From positions 4,184,698-4,248,697 of the forward strand of contig CM055816.1 of NCBI GenBank assembly GCA_029582265.1: 64,000 nt of DNA, read 5' to 3'. This document shows, in pieces, positions 32,354 to 43,612 of this stretch. The number at the start of each line of letters is the position of its first letter. Position 1 is the first letter of the stretch. The DNA is from Zoroaster sp. YZ-2022. Taxonomy: Eukaryota; Echinodermata; Asteroidea; Forcipulatida; Zoroasteridae. The translations under genes were made by a program, and so were the position numbers. The notes beneath the pieces were generated by a model. It had not been told where the DNA came from. It saw only the letters and a list, made by a program, of their open reading frames with translations, and searched no databases.

Positions 32354-32466
32354 TTAAAGGGACAGTATTATCTTGATCAACAGGGCATGGAATCAGGCTT
32401 TTAGATTAACTCAGTGACTGAAAATTATACCTGACATGTTAAGATCATATTACCATTGCTGCTACA
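32354..32466. mobile_element. family C MITE, left half only
   Basis: TTAA AGGGACAGTATTATCTTGA, then GGGCATGGAATCAGG and TAACTCAGTGACTGAAAA. It stops at a family B element at 32467 and the right half is not found downstream. Confidence 0.7.
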
Positions 32467-32670
32467 TTAACCTTAACTCCCTAGGCCCATTTGCTTACAC
32501 ATAACCTGAATCCTCCAAAATCCTTCAGTAGTAAAGCAAGCACATGACATGTAGGCACACATGTGTTTCTAATCTGTGATACATGTACATGGCCAGGGAC
32601 CCTCCCTGCATGCATGGAGCAATAAACAGTGTCCACTGACCCAAGCACTAACTTAGGGAGTTAGGGTTAA
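32467..32670. mobile_element. family B MITE, short form without array
   Basis: TTAA CCTTAACTCCCTAGGCCC at the left and TTAGGGAGTTAGGG TTAA at the right. Contains one copy of the GGCCCATTTGCTTACACATA unit, so it represents the unexpanded state of the 34-kb array. Confidence 0.75.
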
Positions 32671-32684
32671 TAATAATAATTGTA

Positions 32685-32774
32685 TTAACCCTAACTCCCT
32701 AGACAACAAAGGCAGTTGGAGGATTTTGAAGGATTTTTATTGTTCAGTAACAATGCTTAGGGAGTTAGGGTTAA
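32685..32774. mobile_element. 90-bp miniature relative of family B
   Basis: TTAA CCCTAACTCCCTAG at the left and CTTAGGGAGTTAGGG TTAA at the right around an interior of about 55 bp (GGCAGTTGGAGGATTTTGAA). Same terminal repeats as family B with most of the interior missing. Confidence 0.75.
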
Positions 32775-32941
32775 TAATAATAATTTTATTAATAATAATA
32801 ATGTAGGAAATTTGTTATATGTTCAGAGAAAAATGCTGGATCCTCACATTACATTTGTTCAGACATGCATAAAATGTCATATTTTCTCTTATATACATGT
32901 AGCATTTTGTGCTGAGTAAGGTCTGAGTATAATGGAACTGG

Positions 32942-33536
32942 AGTATTAGCCAGGATTTGGAGATACAAGGGCATCCAAATTTGTTATTCTTTCGAAAACA
33001 GGATGTTCAAAACATTAACTTACAATACTTTTGAATGTGTTTTGCAAATAAAGCAAGGTTTCCATTTAGCAAAGAGGGCGTCCGAACGACACCCAAAGGT
33101 ATTGCTGGCTAATAGGGGTGACGATATGGAATTAGTCAATTATCGTCAGCCATGATATCGGCGGTATATAATATTATTATCTCAAACCGCAGATTTTTTT
33201 AAATACATGAAAAAATGTATGTATTGTACGTTACCGAAATTGGACACCGAAAAACCTACTTTTACATGCAAGTTCTACAGGGACAGTCACTCCAAAACGA
33301 GCTGAGTTCTTAGAGACAATTTATCACTCCGGCGATATTTTAGCTAAAAAGAGCGATATAAATTTAATATTGGCTATATTTTTGGAATATCGGCGGTATT
33401 TTTGGAATATCGTCAATATGGCGATATTTCAATATTTTCAAAACCATAACCGCTTTATCCAATAATTGTTTGAATATCGTATCATTACGATATTATCGTG
33501 ATATCGTCCACCCCTACTGGCTAATACTATGAATGC
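32942..33536. mobile_element. TATTAGCC-type dispersed element, interrupted by a hAT-like element
   Basis: GTATTAGCCAGG at 32943 and CTGGCTAATAC near 33517-33527 form inverted ends around AAGAGGGCGTCCGAACGACA and CACCCAAAGGTATTGCTGG. A related fragment is at 11829-12025, and a more distant one (TATTAGCCAGAGAGGTGTC) at 41048-41190. Confidence 0.55.
33113..33516. mobile_element. hAT-like MITE (TAGGGGTG ends) with perfect 8-bp duplication
   Basis: Ends TAGGGGTGACGATATGGAA and GATATCGTCCACCCCTA. CTGGCTAA occurs immediately on both sides (33105-33112 and 33517-33524), a perfect 8-bp target duplication. The interior is rich in CGATAT motifs (GGCGATATTTC, ATATCGGCGG) arranged in inverted fashion. 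No ORF. Confidence 0.85.
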
Positions 33537-33813
33537 AACTAAATGTACTATGAAAAAACTGATGAGTGAAAAACTGATATATTATGGAATTAAAAGTGGG
33601 CATAAAACCTCAAAAATGTAACGTGAGTAACCATGAAATTGCGCTTAATGTTTATTTTTAATATCCTGCTGATTACGTAAACAATGGGGAAAGGACTGCT
33701 AAATCTACTGCCATCACTGTTTCCAAAGATTTCAATTTTTTCCCAATAATTTGCTGGTGTAATTATGAAGATGTTTGTTCTAGTGGATAACAAGTAATAA
33801 ATAATACCAACCC
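33537..33813. other. unassigned long-intron sequence
   Basis: Nothing recognised. Confidence 0.4.
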
Positions 33814-34023
33814 TTAAAGGCACTCTATCATCACGATCAGAGCAGACTTTCAACAGGGCATGGAATCAGTGTCCTAGTTTAAGATGAACACAGTGACTCA
33901 AAATTACTGGCTCATTTATGCAGCAGCAACGGTAATATGGGTATTATTTTCAGTCACTGAGTTAATCTAAAACTAGCACTCCGATTTCATGCCCTGTTGA
34001 TCGTGATGATATTGTCCCTTTAA
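33814..34023. mobile_element. family C MITE, reverse orientation, sharing its TTAA with the next element
   Basis: TTAA AGGCACTCTATCATCACGA at the left and CGTGATGATATTGTCCCT TTAA at the right. The internal block order is reversed relative to 19624-19843. Its right TTAA (34020-34023) is also the left TTAA of the family B element that follows without any base between. Confidence 0.85.
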
Positions 34024-34850
34024 CCCTAACTCCCTAGGCCCATTTGCTTACACATAACCTGAATCCTTCCTAACTCCCTTGGCCCATTTGCTTACACATA
34101 ACCTGAATCCTTCCTAACTCCCTTGGCCCATTTGCTTACACATAACCTGAATCCTTCCTAACTCCCTTGGCCCATTTGCTTACACATAACCTGAATCCTT
34201 CCTAACTCCCTAGGCCCATTTGCTTACACATAACCTGAATCCTTCCTAACTCCCTCGGCCCATTTGCTTACACATAACCTGAATCCTTCCTAACTCCCTA
34301 GGCCCATTTGCTTACACATAACCTGAATCCTTCCTAACTCCCTTGGCCCATTTGCTTACACATAACCTGAATCCTTCCTAACTCCCTAGGCCCATTTGCT
34401 TACACATAACCTGAATCCTTCCTAACTCCCTAGGCCCATTTGCTTACACATAACCTGAATCCTTCCTAACTCCCTAGGCCCATTTGCTTACACATAACCT
34501 GAATCCTTCCTAACTCCCTAGGCCCATTTGCTTACACATAACCTGAATCCTTCCTAACTCCCTTGGCCCATTTGCTTACACATAACCTGAATCCTTCCTA
34601 ACTCCCTTGGCCCATTTGCTTACACATAACCTGAATCCTTCCTAACTCCCTAGGCCCATTTGCTTACACATAACCTGAATCCTTCCTAACTCCCTAGGCC
34701 CATTTGCTTACACATAACCTGAATCCTTCCTAACTCCCTAGGCCCATTTGCTTACACATAACCTGAATCCTTCCTAACTCCCTAGGCCCATTTGCTTACA
34801 TATAACCTGAATCCTTCCTAACTCCATAGGCCCATTTGCTTACACATAAC
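34024..34850. repeat. 48-bp minisatellite inside family B MITE, about 17 units
   Basis: The unit is CCTAACTCCCTAGGCCCATT then TGCTTACACATAACCTGAAT and CCTT. The main variable site is CCTAGGCC, CCTTGGCC or CCTCGGCC. The unit includes the element's own terminal sequence, so the expansion began at the transposon end. Confidence 0.9.
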
Positions 34851-35080
34851 CTGAATCCTCCAAAATCCTTCAGTCGTAAAGCAAGCACATGACATGCACA
34901 CATGTGTTTCTAATCTGTGATACATGTACATGGCCAGGGACCCTCCGTGCATGCATGGAACAATAAACAGTGTCCACTGACCCAAGCACCGACCTTGCAC
35001 TCACTACAACAAACATGGATGTACATGTACCATGGAAAGGCAAGTATGCCTAATAACCTCAATCCTTCAAAATCTTTCAT

Positions 35081-35919
35081 TTCATTTCTTTTCATTTATT
35101 GATTTCACAGGTAGAAAAACAAATAAACACAAAATTACATTAAATTAACAGAAACAGAAACAAAAGTAGCACCCCTGTAGGATTACAACAAAGTAAACTA
35201 AATTACTGTCGAGTTGATTTCCTGATGCTACCACTTAGGAAGTAAACAAACATTGAATCACACAAAGAATGATAAACAACATGGCTTTAGGCACACTTTG
35301 AGATATAAAAACAATACTAAAATAAAAATATAAAAACTTAATACTACACAGTTTGAGTTAGGGCATCTCCTAGGCCAGGGACTAATAAATGTTTTGTAAG
35401 TGAATTAATAAATAAAGATAAACTATAAATAACTGTTTCTTTAACATCTGCTGGTAGCACCTCCCATAATCTAGGGAATCTATTAAAAAGAGAATGATGA
35501 GCAGCATTGGACCTTGCCATTTGATGAGAAAACTTAATAACTTCAGTGTGTCTACGATTAACAGGGATTAGATCAATAGGAATGTCAAATTTATTATATA
35601 AACATTTAATAACAAACACAATTGAAAGGAAATGAATTCTGTTGTTTAAAAAGGGAAGACCCAACTTGACACACCTGTCAGAATACACAATTTCACTATT
35701 GTAATTAATAAAACCTTTCTCGGCAGGCCTAAACAAAAACGGGTGAAACGTCTTTGTACCTTCTCAAGCGTTTCTTGCTGGGTAGTAAGGACAGGGCACC
35801 AGACGGAGGCTGCATACTCAAGTATGGGTCTGCTAATTGATCGATAAAGTGAAATAAGAATTTTAGGGTCCCTAGTTTTAACTACTCTACCAATAAATCC
35901 ATTTAGCCTTGTAGCATGT
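35081..35919 (-). pseudogene. 3' fragment of a LINE (reverse-transcriptase C-terminal region)
   Basis: On the minus strand, LYRSISRPILEYAASVWCPV followed by LEKVQRRF is the conserved thumb/C-terminal motif of CR1/Jockey-like LINE polymerases. It continues in another frame from about 35736 (NYNSEIVYSDRCVKLGLP, then NRRHTEVIKFSHQMARSN) to a stop at 35344. One frameshift near 35733 therefore breaks it. The 3' tail consists of AATGAAAAG-type simple repeats (35081-35105). Sequence flanking both sides, AACCTCAATCCTTCAAAATC with a few more bases, is repeated at 35055-35080 and 35920-35944. This fits target-primed reverse transcription, with the caveat given in findings. Confidence 0.8.
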
Positions 35920-35989
35920 AACCTCAATCCTTCAAAATCCTTCACTTTGGCAAAAAGGAGTACAGAGGATTTGGGAAGGTTAGGGTTAA

Positions 35990-36822
35990 TGTGTTGCATA
36001 ACATGTAGCGTATGTAACCTTATGATACATAGTGTACATGTACATGTATGTAGTTTGATATTGGCCACTATTCTTGGCTCATCATCTGGCTCATTTGTAA
36101 CCAGTGATTGATCAAATTAGTGATTAGTACTGTACACTTCCCTGTGGAGTCATGCATTCCTGGGTACACTTTAGCAGTTACATTAACCATAAACAAATGA
36201 AACTCAATGAGTGAAGTAACCAGAGACAGGGTCAGGTATCCAGTTTGCACAGGCTTGGTTGTGATTTATTGTCTCATTATGCATGTTATATCTATTTGGT
36301 GATAATCTCCATAGTTTGACATACCTCAGCCTGAACCAGCTGTGCTCAAGACCCACTCCAAATATTGCTCATAATTAGCCCTCATGTTACCAAGCAACTA
36401 ATAGGTGACCTTTAGTGACCTTTGATAGACTCAACAGGACTGGTGATATGTAATTGTTGTACTTTTAGAACTAGGAATGTACATTTAATCAGCGAGAATT
36501 CCTCCACATTTTATTGTAAGATTCATGTAGAACACAAATGGCAGTTCCAATGATGGCCTATTACTTTTAGAAGTACCGTTTATGAGCCACCCCCCCATAA
36601 ACAAATAAATAGATTTGAAATTAAACTAAATAAAAGAAAAGAAACAAGTCAATGAATAAATAAATTTATTAAAAAAATGTATTAAAAAATTGAAATATTT
36701 CATTCAGGAAAAATTAGTTATTATTTTGTTTTTACAGACAGTTTTTAGTACATCCTGCCAAATACTAATTGTAAAAGGATAAAATACATTTATTGTAAAA
36801 TGATAATTTAAAAAAATAGTAA
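35990..36822. other. unassigned long-intron sequence
   Basis: AT-rich; no exon, TIR pair or array recognised. Confidence 0.45.
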
Positions 36823-36950
36823 GACTAATTGCGGTGACACCATGTGAAATTCTCAATTGAGTAGTATTAGTAATTAGTTCTGAAAAGAACTGGAGGTACA
36901 ACTCGACGTTTTGATCAGTATGCTCTGATCGTCTTCAGGAGAAAAAAAAA
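36823..36950. repeat. half of the GGTGACACC dispersed element
   Basis: TAATTGCGGTGACACCATGT, then AACTGGAGGTACAACTCGAC and GATCAGTATGCTCTGATCGT. The same order occurs reversed at 45885-46005 and in part at 7990 and 4861. Confidence 0.6.
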
Positions 36951-37194
36951 TAGACACACAAATATTAATCAAGAAATTTAAACAACCATCAGTACAGAAT
37001 AAATTAAAATTGTAACAATTTGAATCAATTTTCACAGGATGCTTTCTGTACCCAATCTCATTCTGTTGGATGCATTCACAGAGATTTTATCAAATGTGTA
37101 ACACTGCATTACATGTAAACATTTCCAGGAATAATGACACATTGTGAGTACATGTAGTTTCATTGAATTAATTATGAATACATGTACTACATGT
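36951..37194. other. unassigned long-intron sequence
   Basis: Nothing recognised. Confidence 0.4.
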
Positions 37195-37384
37195 TAGGGC
37201 TGTGATGGCGACCAAATGTAGACGAGAGGATGATTGGTGGGGGGGGGGGGGATGATGGAAGCACCAATATAAGAAATATCAAATTCAACAAAAACTATTT
37301 TTTTTCTTTGAATATTTGAACCGGAAAAAAACAACTGGATATTCGAACAATCGATCGAATATTCGGTTATTTTGCACAGCCCTA
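37195..37384. mobile_element. 190-bp hAT-like MITE (TAGGGCTGTG ends)
   Basis: Ends TAGGGCTGTGATGGCGACC and TATTTTGCACAGCCCTA. The flanking octamers CTACATGT and CTGCATGT are an 8-bp duplication with one mismatch. The termini match the element at 10622-11125. Contains a poly-G tract at 37238-37251. Confidence 0.75.
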
Positions 37385-37671
37385 CTGCATGTGCATGCTT
37401 CAATGCAAACCTGATTTATGTGTTAATCTTTTGATTAAATCTGCTGGCAAAATATTAATCTACTCGAGGGGAGAGGGGGGGGGGGATGTTGCTGGATGAG
37501 AATTGTAAAAGTCTTGTTGAGCCTGTGGTTTATCAAGTAATCTACATGTATGAAGCACAGAGGATTAGAAAGACTATTAATAGTACACAAGTTGCTTAGG
37601 GAATTGAAATTTTAGTCAGGAACAATTGCTCATGGTTTTGATGAAGTCAATCTTTTTAATTGAATTTATTA
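37385..37671. other. unassigned long-intron sequence
   Basis: Contains a poly-G tract near 37474-37486; nothing else recognised. Confidence 0.4.
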
Positions 37672-37925
37672 AATAGAGAATTAGCTGTTGCAATCTAACT
37701 GACCAACCTAAAGGACCAGTCGTATGAATGCAAAATAGTAGTTATTGGCCTTACGTTTCAAACCTACCAGGTTCTTTCTCAAAGGCAAAATGAGTAGATA
37801 GAGAATTAGCTGTTGCAAACTGCTTACCAACCTAAAGGACCTGTAGTATAAATGCAAAATAGTAGTTATTGTCCTTACGTTTCAATCCTAGCAGGTTCTT
37901 TCTCAAAGAGAAAATGGCCATTGAG
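37672..37925. repeat. tandem duplication, two units of about 125 bp
   Basis: TAGAGAATTAGCTGTTGCAA through GGTTCTTTCTCAAAG occurs twice. A single related fragment (CTAGCAGGTTCTTTCTCAAA) is near 56128. Confidence 0.7.
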
Positions 37926-38270
37926 GATGAACGTGCTAGGTATATATATTTAATGGAACCTACAAGTATTGCATTACATATATATTTGTTAAGCTTCATT
38001 GATCATTTTAGGAAATAGTACTTTTTATGTTTTCCGTTATTTATTATTGCTTTAGCTCATAAAGCCGGTAACTAGGGAATAATAGAGACGTTCAGGATGC
38101 AGTGCAAATGACCCCTTTTAGGGGCGTGTTAATCGGTGCCAACATCCTCTTCGGAAAAGCTTCAAATTATTAGTAGCTCACTAAAAATCAATGAGCTATT
38201 TATTTGTTATCATTAAAAATACCATATTTAAGTATCTCCATGGCATTTACGTCTTTATTTCTGTGGTCCT
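37926..38270. other. unassigned long-intron sequence
   Basis: Nothing recognised. Confidence 0.4.
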
Positions 38271-38852
38271 TTAAAGGGACAGTATTGTCACGATACACAG
38301 GACATGGAATTGGAGTGTTTGTTTTAGATTAAGTCATTGACTAAAAATAATTTCCCACAAGATAAGGTCATATTACCGTTGCTGCTGTGTTATAAATGAG
38401 CCAGTTATTTGCAGTCACTGTGTTAATAATAGTAATGAAGGCATTTTTAAAGCACTCTTACACAAGATACATGTATCACAGCACATTACATTATTACCTC
38501 TGCTCATCAGGCTCATAAATCATTCCTGAAACCATCTCAGCTCCCTGGGGAGTATACAGCTCAATTGCTGCCATTACAGTGCATATAGGGCTAATCAACC
38601 AACTCTGCCCTCACAGGTACCCATTTAACCCTTGGGTGGAGAGAAGCAATTATGGTTAAGTGTCTTGCTCAAGGACACAAGCACCACGGTCGCGGTTGGG
38701 ATTCGAACCCACATTCTGATGACTCAGCCAACAGAACACAAATCCGATGCACTAAACCACTCGACCATGGCACTCCATGTTCATCTTAAACTAGGACACC
38801 GATTCCATGCCCTGTTGAAAGTGCTCTGATCGTGACGATACTGTCCCTTTAA
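38271..38852. mobile_element. family C MITE interrupted by a SINE
   Basis: TTAA AGGGACAGTATTGTCACGA at the left and GATCGTGACGATACTGTCCC TTTAA at the right. The SINE (about 38425-38775) splits the block that reads CAGTCACTGTGTTCATCTT in uninterrupted copies. Confidence 0.8.
38425..38775 (-). mobile_element. tRNA-like SINE, minus strand
   Basis: Minus strand reads CCATGGTCGAGTGGTTTAGT, then GGGTTCGAATCCCAACC, GTGTCCTTGAGCAAGACACT and CCAGGGAGCTGAGATGGTTT. The 3' tail is short. Host sequence places the insertion in the GTGTT|CATC block of family C. Confidence 0.8.
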
Positions 38853-39198
38853 TTCGTAAATAGCATTAGTGGCCTTATGTTTAAACTCTACTTGAGAAAG
38901 ATCCTACTTACAGGTTTATCAAACCTCTAGACAGACAACAGCTGTTTAATATGATGTTAATAAACCATAACGGTGACTGCATCTGACTATGGCTAAAACC
39001 ATGTGCAAATGACCGTCACGCACGGTGTGGTAGAATAGGCTGTATTCACCATAAATATGAAAGTGAGGTTGTAATTATTACAAGCACACTCTCTGGCTTA
39101 CATGCTGCATGCACTAGCGACAAGGCCCATTAATCGGATACTGGTACACTTCTAAAGAGAAGTTCATTCCTGACACAAGGAATAAATGTAGCTATATG
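38853..39198. other. unassigned long-intron sequence
   Basis: Nothing recognised. Confidence 0.4.
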
Positions 39199-39576
39199 TA
39201 GTGCCATGGTCGAGCGGTTTAGTGCATCAGATTTGTGTTCTGATGGCTGAGTCGTTAGAATGTGGGTTCGAATCCCAACCATGACCGGGGTACTTGTGTC
39301 CTTGAGCAAGACACTTTACCATAATTGCTTCTCTCCACCCAGGGGTAAATGGGTACCTGTGAGGGCAGAGTTGGTTGTTGTGTTTGATTAGCCCTATATG
39401 CGCCGTAATGGCAGCAATTGAGCTGTATATTCCCCAGGGAGCTGAGATGGTTTCAGGAATGATTTATGTGCCTGATGAGCAGGAGTAATAATGTCATGCA
39501 CCTTGAGCACCAGTTTGGTGGATACGTGCGCTACATGTATAAGTCTACATTATTATTATTATTATTATTATTATTC
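39199..39576 (+). mobile_element. tRNA-like SINE with (ATT)n tail
   Basis: CCATGGTCGAGCGGTTTAGT, GGGTTCGAATCCCAACC, GTGTCCTTGAGCAAGACACT and about nine ATT units at the end. CGCTACATGTATAAGTC replaces the CGCTATATAAGTC of the sister copy at 6298, a TACATGTA micro-insertion. Confidence 0.8.
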
Positions 39577-40175
39577 GCACCGTGCATGAGCTGTTGAGGG
39601 CACATGTTGGTAGATCACTGTGGGCGAAAGGGCAGTGATAGTGTGTCTCAGTTGATGTGCATACGCGTGGAATATCTCCAGCGATCATTGGCTGGCAGAA
39701 GTACACGCACGCTTAGTACCATAACATATGCACATAAAGTGTACGCACAACGCTCACACGACACCAAAGTGGTTATCATCAAGACACTGGGTGCAAATTC
39801 ACCGCTAGAGGGCTACGATGTGCACTGAGTGAATTTCCATTAACTTAAAATTCAATGACATTTGAAAGCGAGGTTGCCCCTGCAAACAGACAAAATTAGG
39901 CAGGTTACTATAGTGAGCATGTACAGGTACACAGCCTCTTGTATTCAGGGAATAAGACTTAAGATGACTAAATCATGACTAAGGTGAATAGGTCTGTGAT
40001 TCTTATTAGACATCGTGTGTACATCTACTGTACATGTGTACTTCTACATGTGTACATGTACGTAAACTGTATGAGCACACAATGCAGTATTTAAGACAAT
40101 GCATGCTCTATGTCTATGGTTTCAGAGAATCTAAAGTCATGGTCTGTGCGCATGTTACTGTCCATCTTTAGGTAT
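39577..40175. other. unassigned long-intron sequence
   Basis: Contains TACATGTA-rich clusters at 40015-40065; no exon recognised. Confidence 0.4.
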
Positions 40176-40265
40176 TATCAGAAGTGTATTACCTACATGA
40201 AGTGTGCCAGTCTGTTGTAATCCATACCACGGCATTGTACTACAAATGCACACACGCACAGCGAG
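40176..40265. repeat. single unexpanded terminus of the 63-bp-array element
   Basis: TATCAGAAGTGTATTACCTA with CATGAAGTGTGCCAG and ATACCACGGCATTGTACTAC is the reverse complement of the right end of the element at 53211-54785 and also resembles its array unit. Confidence 0.65.
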
Positions 40266-41283
40266 CTTGGTTACAGATTTTGGATGTCTTGTTTCCAAAT
40301 CCTGGCTTGTACATTGATAGTCCTAGACTACACTGCTTACTTATTGAGACCTTGTGTGTCAGTTTGTGGAACAAAACGTCTGAAGTGAAATTGTTAACTA
40401 GTAATTTTTTCCCCTGAAATTCAAATTTGTATTTTGGTAATCTATGGCAATACACGTAGATGTTTGCCACTTGACATCATGCCATGCAAAACTGGCCATT
40501 TTTATGGACAATGACGGACCAGTTTTGAATGTATACCAGTGTGTAAGCACTGCATTCAACACATTGGCATTTCATCAATTTCTGTGCATCATTGGTTAGT
40601 GAATGCTTGATGCAGCTCAAAGCCAAAGCTCAAAGTTGCCCATAAATACAATGTACATGTAAGGCGTCTATTGGGAACGACATGACTGAATGACTTCACT
40701 GAAAATTTCCATTAGTCTATTATAAGTGGAGGGATCTGTTACATGTTGCTACATGTAAATGGTAAAATGTATCATGCAAAGTATTTGAAAGTGGTTTTTT
40801 TTTTGGTTGGTGTTACAATATTACAATAATAAGTTTCATGTACATGTAAGTTCCGCTCAATCACAATACAGTAAATTTTGTATATTACAATTCTGCTATT
40901 CTATCATGTAACATTATCTGTATGGAAACCAGGTTGTTTCCTCTTTGGAATTTCCCTTCACCCTCTTATAGCTCTCTTCATAACAAGATTAAAGGTATCT
41001 TGTCTAGGTGCTTTCTGCATGTACACTGTACATAAAGTACATTGTATTAGCCAGAGAGGTGTCTGGGTGTCTTTTAGACACCCTATTTCATCTGTCCATT
41101 ACATTTAAGTATTGTAAGTGAACACTTTAAACACCCCGTTTTGAAATTTCCAACAAATTTGCACACCCTATTTCTAAATTCTGGCCAACACCTCTTTATT
41201 CAATCAAGTCTTTGAATCAACTAATGAGAAAGAATATCTTACATACATACATGTACAACTATCTAGTGGGAATGTGAACAGTA
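40266..41283. other. unassigned long-intron sequence with a weak repeat fragment
   Basis: At 41048-41190 GTATTAGCCAGAGAGGTGTC with TTTTAGACACCC and TTCTGGCCAACACCTC suggest an inverted-end fragment related to 32942-33536. The rest is unassigned. Confidence 0.45.
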
Positions 41284-42912
41284 AAGTAAGCAGACTCTAG
41301 ACTTGCATCAGTTCCATTGTATTACAACCCTGGCCATGTACAACTACATTGTATCAAGTGGGAATGTGAACTGTCTTTGTAAGCAGATTTTAGACTTGCA
41401 TGAGTTACATTGTGTTACAACCCTGGCCATGTACAACTACATTGTATCAAGTGGGAATGTGAACTGTCTTTGTAAGCAGATTCTAGACTTGCATCAGTTC
41501 CATTGTGTTACAACCCTGGCCATGTACAACTACATTGTATCAAGTGGGAATGTGAACTGTCTTTGTAAGCAGATTTTAGACTTGCATGAGTTACATTGTG
41601 TTACAACCCTGGCCATGTACAACTACATTGTATCAAGTGGGAATGTGAACTGTCTTTGTAAGCAGATTTTAGACTTGCATGAGTTACATTGTGTTACAAC
41701 CCTGGCCATGTACAACTACATTGTATCAAGTGGGAATGTGAACTGTCTTTGTAAGCAGATTCTAGACTTGCATCAGTTCCATTGTATTACAACCCTGGCC
41801 ATGCACAACTACATTGTATCAAGTGGGAATGTGAACTGTCTTTGTAAGCAGATTCTAGACTTGCATGAGTTACATTGTGTTACAACCCTGGCCATGTACA
41901 ACTACATTGTATCAAGTGGGAATGTGAACTGTCTTTGTAAGCAGATTTTAGACTTGCATGAGTTACATTGTGTTACAACCCTGGCCATGTACAACTACAT
42001 TGTATCAAGTGGGAATGTGAACTGTCTTTGTAAGCAGATTTTAGACTTGCATGAGTTACATTGTGTTACAACCCTGGCCATGTACAACTACATTGTATCA
42101 AGTGGGAATGTGAACTGTCTTTGTAAGCAGATTCTAGACTTGCATCAGTTCCATTGTGTTACAACCCTGGCCATGTACAACTACATTGTATCAAGTGGGA
42201 ATGTGAACTGTCTTTGTAAGCAGATTCTAGACTTGCATCAGTTCCATTGTATTACAACCCTGGCCATGTACAACTACATTGTATCAAGTGGGAATGTGAA
42301 CTGTCTTTGTAAGCAGATTTTAGACTTGCATCAGTTCCATTGTATTACAACCCTGGCCATGTACAACTACATTGTATCAAGTGGGAATGTGAACTGTCTT
42401 TGTAAGCAGATTCTAGACTTGCATCAGTTCCATTGTATTACAACCCTGGCCATGTACAACTACATTGTATCAAGTGGGAATGTGAACTGTCTTTGTAAGC
42501 AGATTCTAGACTTGCATCAGTTACATTTTATTACAACCCTGGCCATGTACAACTACATTGTATCAAGTGGGAATGTGAACTGTCTTTGTAAGCAGATTCT
42601 AGACTTGCATCAGTTACATTGTGTTACAACCCTGGCCATGTACAACTACATTGTATCAAGTGGGAATGTGAACTGTCTTTGTAAGCAGATTCTAGACTTG
42701 CATCAGTTCCATTGTATTACAACCCTGGCCATGTACAACTACATTGTATCAAGTGGGAATGTGAACTGTCTTTGTAAGCAGATTCTAGACTTGCATCAGT
42801 TCCATTGTATTACAACCCTGGCCATGTACAACTACATTGTATCAAGTGGGAATGTGAACTGTCTTTGTAAGCAGATTCTAGACTTGCATCAGTTACATTG
42901 TGTTACAACCCC
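41284..42912. repeat. 93-bp minisatellite, about 17 units
   Basis: The unit starts GACTTGCATCAGTTCCATTG, continues TTACAACCCTGGCCATGTAC and AACTACATTGTATCAAGTGG, then GAATGTGAACTGTC and TTTGTAAGCAGATTCTA. Variable sites are CATCAGTTCC or CATGAGTTAC and ATTGTATT or ATTGTGTT. Ninety-three is a multiple of three, so a 546-codon ORF runs through. Base changes alter amino acids freely (Q/E, F/L, I/V), giving no sign of coding constraint. Confidence 0.93.
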
Positions 42913-43612
42913 AAGCAAACATTCCATTTATTGTGACACTTGATATATGGATAACAGTTGGACATAAAACTGTGTGTTTTCAGTTATTTTTGGAACCTGG
43001 ATAACCGAAATTGTAAATCTTCGGATACCTAGTTACCCGTAAACAAGTTTCTCTTGATTTATTAGACTCTAGAGTAATAATAAATGTGGACTTCATACTG
43101 CAGGGGGTCGAAATTGCCGGTAGCCCGCTAGCCCGGGACTAGTGGATTTACATTCGGGCTACTATTTTTTCCAGTTTGATATCCCGGCAGGCTAGTGGAA
43201 AAATAAAGTAAAAATGCATCATCACAAATAATAATGAACTGTCTGACAATAAGGTTTGGCTCTTTACTTTGTAATCAGTAGTGAAAAATTTGTTGTCAAC
43301 TCGCCGTTGCATCAAAACATGCTACAGATGCATTATATCGGCCATGGATTCCTTTGATCGTACAGCGGTCCGTGGACGTACCCGCACGGACGGCACAGCA
43401 TGCACTGCAGTGACGGTGTCACATAAAATACTGCTCACCTAAAAAATTTGCTTCCCTACTGTAGAGTGTGCGCAGCAGAATATTCGGTCCTGTGCACGTG
43501 CACAATTTCACGGTGTCTATATCTAATGACACACCCAGCTTCGTATACCGAACTGGTTCCCGCACTCGTTCAGCAGGTAATCAGATTGCTGTGGTGAGAA
43601 CTAGGCACAGTG

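Larger units (their letters stand above)
34020..35989. mobile_element. family B MITE expanded by a 48-bp array and interrupted by a LINE
   Basis: TTAA CCCTAACTCCCTAGGCCC at the left and GGGAAGGTTAGGG TTAA at the right. Between the ends are a long tandem array (34024-34850), the unique family B interior (AAGCAAGCACATGACATG through GGAAAGGCAAGTATGCC), and an inserted LINE fragment (35081-35919). Confidence 0.8.
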
